Of a stretch of 64,000 nt of DNA, positions 62,201 through 64,000 are shown in pieces (the first letter of the stretch is position 1; each line of letters starts with the position of its first letter). Both the position numbers and the translations under genes were made by a program. The stretch is from Mucilaginibacter segetis (GTDB lineage: Bacteria; Bacteroidota; Bacteroidia; Sphingobacteriales; Sphingobacteriaceae), in contig NZ_JAEHFW010000001.1 in the NCBI RefSeq assembly GCF_016522075.1, positions 1,674,001 through 1,738,000 on the forward strand. The letters are read 5' to 3'. A model generated the notes under the pieces. It ran no database searches and was not told the DNA's origin. It saw only the letters and a program-made list of their open reading frames with translations.

Positions 62201-63688
62201 AAAGGCACCGAGGTCAGGCTTCGCCCGGTGATCATGACCGCAGCGGTAGCATCGCTGGGTTTTTTGCCCATGGCGCTTTCCTCCACCGCCGGGGCTGAAG
62301 TACAAAGGCCGCTGGCTACTGTTGTCATCGGCGGGCTGGTATCGGCGACGCTGCTCACTTTGCTGGTGCTTCCCGTATTATACATCTTGTTCACCAAAAA
62401 TCATCCACCTAAAGCACGACAGTCTATGGCCTTAAGTCATAAGCCCTTAACGATCCTGTTGATCATAACAGGCGGCCTGCTGTGCGGCACGACTGCACGG
62501 GCGCAACAAAACCCGCCGCTGACCTTGCGTGAAAGCATCCAACTGGCGGTCCGTAACAATCCGCAGCTGCGGCAGTCGGCACTGGAGGTCAGCCAGAACA
62601 GCGCCTTGCAGGGAACAGCTTTTGATCCGGGTAAAACCGGGCTTACCGTTACCCAGGACCCGACCTCCGGTGGTAATAACGGGAACAGCCTGGGCATAAC
62701 CCAAAGCTTTGCCTTTCCGACCGTCTATTCGGCCCAGGCTAAAGTATTGAAGGCACAAACGACGCTCAGCGATAAGGCTCGCCTGTTGAGCGAAAAAGAA
62801 CTGGTAAAGCAGGTAAGCTTGGCCTATTACCAGTTGATCTATGAACAGAATAAATGGCAACAGCTGAAAAGTCAGGACAGCCTGTATCAGCAATTTGCAC
62901 AACGGGCAGCGCTTCGTTACAAAACCGGCGAAACGAATTACCTGGAACAGCTATCCGCCACAAACGCCTATAAAGAGACCGGCGTAACACTAAAAAAAGC
63001 AGCCGCCGATGTATTGATCGCCCGGCAGGAATTACAGCAATTGCTGAATGTGGACTACCTGCCATCAATAGCACCGACCTCCCTCAAAAAACTGGCTGCT
63101 CCTGCAAAGGTAGATAGTACCGCCATGGCTAAGCATCCCCAGCTGGCTTATTATGAGCAGCGCAGCGTAGTGGCCGGTGCGCAGGTAAAAGCGGAGCAAA
63201 GCGGTTATTTACCGGATATTACGCTGGGTTACCAGCAACAATTGCTCATCGGCGCGTTCAATCCTGCAAATATCGACCGTAACTACTTCCCCGGTACCCG
63301 CATCGCGGGCTTTCAGCTAAGCGTTGCCGTGCCGCTGTTCTTCGGAGCGCAAAAAAGCAAGATCAAAGCGGCCCGTGTCGGGCAACAGATCGCGCAGGCG
63401 GAGCAGCAATATGCTTATACCTTATTGAACAAAGCCTATCAGCAGCAATTACAGGAAATGGCCAAATATGAAGAGGCGCTGAACTTCTACAGCGATGCCG
63501 GCCTCAAGCAAGCCGCAGAGCAGGTGCGCATTGCCCGTTTTGCTTATGAGAAAGGCGAGATCGGTTACGTGGAATTTGTACAGAATATTACACAGGCCAT
63601 GAACCTGCGTCTCAACTACCTCGCCGCTATTCACGACTATAACCGTGCGGTTATTGAATTACAATACTTGACCAACAATCTGCAATGA
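59294..63688 (+). CDS. CusA/CzcA heavy-metal RND pump fused to a TolC-like outer-membrane factor
   Basis: This 1464-residue protein begins with the HAE-RND pump (residues 1 to about 1040): KIIAFSIRNKLIVGVFIFI, the periplasmic porter domains, the membrane Asp in FGLIVDGAVIIVEAI, and EFIPTLEEGDL. At about residue 1045 it continues with a signal-peptide-like stretch (PLTILLIITGGLLCGTTARA) and a TolC/OEP domain (LRESIQLAVRNNPQLRQSAL to the end). Such fusions occur in Bacteroidota. The substrate is likely Cu, Ag, Zn, Co or Cd. Confidence 0.94.
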   Translation: MFDKIIAFSIRNKLIVGVFIFILVVAGIYSLNRLPIDAQPDITNNQVQIITQAPTLGAQEVEQYITAPIELAIANVPKVIEKRSISRSGLSVITVVFEDNADIYWARQQISEGLKAAEGQIPKDTGEPALAPITTGLGEIYQYVLHTRPGYEHKFSATDLRTIQDWIVRRQLAGTPGIAEISGWGGYVKQYEIAIDNERLNSLDITISDIYNALEKNNQNTGGSYIEQRSNVYFIRGLGQVTSIDDLEHIVVKNRGNAPVVIGDIAKVQIGSATRYGAVTRNGEGEVVAGVALMLKGENFSEVVKRVKEKVKQVQKSLPEGVVMEPFIDRTELVNRAMGTVERNLVEGGLIVVLVLVLLLGNWRAGLIVASVIPLAMLFAFTLMNLFGVSGNLMSLGAIDFGLIVDGAVIIVEAIVHRITDSKRFTNKPLLKQQEMDGEVYEAASRIRDSAAFGEIIILIVYLPLFALAGIEGKMFRPMAETVAFAILGAFILSLTYVPMASALFLSKKTQHKRTIADCIMDALQRIYRPVLHAVLRAKRLTVALAAALLALAVWGFSHMGGEFIPTLEEGDLTVEIAMMQGTSLSQVVETFGMAEKLLKQKFPEIKQVVTRIGSSEVPTDPMPIERADMMLSMKPKEEWTSAGTREEMMERIEETLATIPGINVEVTQPMQMRFNELMTGIRQDVAIKIFGDDMDVLDAQADRVAALIRPVKGVSEPMVERVSGLPEINVAYDRHKIAQYGLNIEDVNTVLSTAFAGKAAGVLFEGEKRFEIVLRLDRKERSDITHVENLFIPLPDGNKVPLSQVATVKFEDAPAQITREDGKRRIYVGFNVRDRDVESTVKEIQKLLSEKLKLPAGYYTTYGGQFRNLEEAKGRLAIAVPVALLLILVLLFFTFRSLRETLLIFSAVPLAAVGGVAALYLRGMPFSISAGVGFIALFGVAVLNGIVLIGYFNQLQAEGITDIVARVKKGTEVRLRPVIMTAAVASLGFLPMALSSTAGAEVQRPLATVVIGGLVSATLLTLLVLPVLYILFTKNHPPKARQSMALSHKPLTILLIITGGLLCGTTARAQQNPPLTLRESIQLAVRNNPQLRQSALEVSQNSALQGTAFDPGKTGLTVTQDPTSGGNNGNSLGITQSFAFPTVYSAQAKVLKAQTTLSDKARLLSEKELVKQVSLAYYQLIYEQNKWQQLKSQDSLYQQFAQRAALRYKTGETNYLEQLSATNAYKETGVTLKKAAADVLIARQELQQLLNVDYLPSIAPTSLKKLAAPAKVDSTAMAKHPQLAYYEQRSVVAGAQVKAEQSGYLPDITLGYQQQLLIGAFNPANIDRNYFPGTRIAGFQLSVAVPLFFGAQKSKIKAARVGQQIAQAEQQYAYTLLNKAYQQQLQEMAKYEEALNFYSDAGLKQAAEQVRIARFAYEKGEIGYVEFVQNITQAMNLRLNYLAAIHDYNRAVIELQYLTNNLQ

Positions 63689-64000
63689 TAATCATGAAAT
63701 TAAAATATTTAGGCAAAAAGCCGCTGCTAAGCTTAGTACTGATCAGCTTGCTGATCTTATCCGCCTGTTCTGACCCATCAGACAAGAGCAGCAATGAAAA
63801 GGACGCCACCGAAGAAAAAGGCAAAACAGAAGAAGATCCGGAAGGTATCCGTTTAACTCAAGGCCAGCTGGATGCCGTGGGCATCAAACTCGGCACGCTG
63901 GAAGAAAAGAATCTGAAAGCAGTGGTCAAGGCCAGCGGACAACTGGAAGTGCCACCCCAGAACCGCGCTGAGGTTACCTTACTGTTAGGCGGTATCGTGA
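63685..64000 (+). CDS. Periplasmic adaptor subunit of metal RND efflux (CusB/CzcB-like), truncated by window end
   Basis: The start ATG at 63685 overlaps the pump stop by 4 bases; an in-frame ATG at 63694 is also possible. The first 105 residues are visible: a lipobox (LILSAC), a charged linker (KDATEEKGKTEEDPEG), then VPPQNRAEVTLLLGGI, the start of the barrel-sandwich (biotinyl-like) domain of membrane-fusion proteins. It links the pump with its outer-membrane factor. The rest is outside. Confidence 0.88.
   Translation, partial: MIIMKLKYLGKKPLLSLVLISLLILSACSDPSDKSSNEKDATEEKGKTEEDPEGIRLTQGQLDAVGIKLGTLEEKNLKAVVKASGQLEVPPQNRAEVTLLLGGIV

Noticed and set aside
1..64000. CRISPR arrays, insertion sequences, rRNA operons
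   Set aside because: No array of regular direct repeats with spacers, no transposase, and no rRNA-like sequence was noticed on either strand.
47085..64000. Right attachment site of the element
   Set aside because: I looked for a copy of the tRNA-Ser 3' end (TTCGAATCCC...CCTCACC) and found none; the end lies outside.

Overview
The window looks like a piece of a Bacteroidota chromosome, most likely family Sphingobacteriaceae (Mucilaginibacter/Pedobacter-like). This rests on the gene content (FtsX/MacB permease arrays, DUF3857 transglutaminase pairs, GH92 mannosidase, a CusA-TolC fusion, relaxase/coupling-protein genes of the Bacteroidota type), on promoters of the TTG-N19-TAnnTTTG kind, and on the absence of clear Shine-Dalgarno sequences. 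Genus placement is inference.

The left 39 kb (about 1-39270) is AT-rich core-like chromosome. It opens with six tandem ATPase-less FtsX/MacB-type permeases (the first cut by the window edge) with one beta-helical DUF4097 secreted protein nested among them (1-13988). Then come mutS, an NlpC/P60 lipoprotein, a TMEM175-like channel, a 40-residue membrane microprotein, two coupled DUF3857/transglutaminase-like exported proteins, a DEDDh exonuclease, queG, small lipoproteins, a polysaccharide deacetylase, a Gfo/Idh/MocA oxidoreductase plus GH92 mannosidase pair, ruvB, a dolichol-phosphate-mannose-synthase-like glycosyltransferase, a POT peptide transporter, a thiolase, an SPFH/unknown/ribbon-helix-helix operon, a PgpH-type HD phosphohydrolase and tRNA-Ser(GCT).

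At the 3' end of tRNA-Ser the composition changes abruptly: single lines I counted by eye go from about 32% GC (38041-38100) to about 55% GC (42601-42660). A tyrosine recombinase lies directly downstream of the tRNA, followed by three paralogous helix-turn-helix proteins, a ParA-like ATPase, a probable oriT, a mobilization accessory protein, an HxH relaxase and a VirD4/TraG-like coupling ATPase (39522-47016). This is the front of an integrative mobilizable or conjugative element inserted at tRNA-Ser. Its right end is not in the window, and no mating-pair-formation genes are seen.

The cargo (47038-64000) begins with a MarR gene under a very clear palindromic operator, followed by an S41 protease and a serine beta-lactamase-like hydrolase. 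Next is a divergent locus with a CPBP-CPBP-histidine kinase-LytTR operon on the minus strand and an ABC ATPase-permease-putative GIN/adhesin-CPBP operon on the plus strand. I consider this the best candidate for an undescribed peptide-sensing or peptide-immunity system. It is followed by an AlkB-like dioxygenase, an RRM protein, and a heavy-metal efflux operon: a Cys/His-rich DUF6660-like protein, a CusA/CzcA RND pump fused to a TolC-type outer-membrane factor, and the start of the periplasmic adaptor, cut by the window edge.
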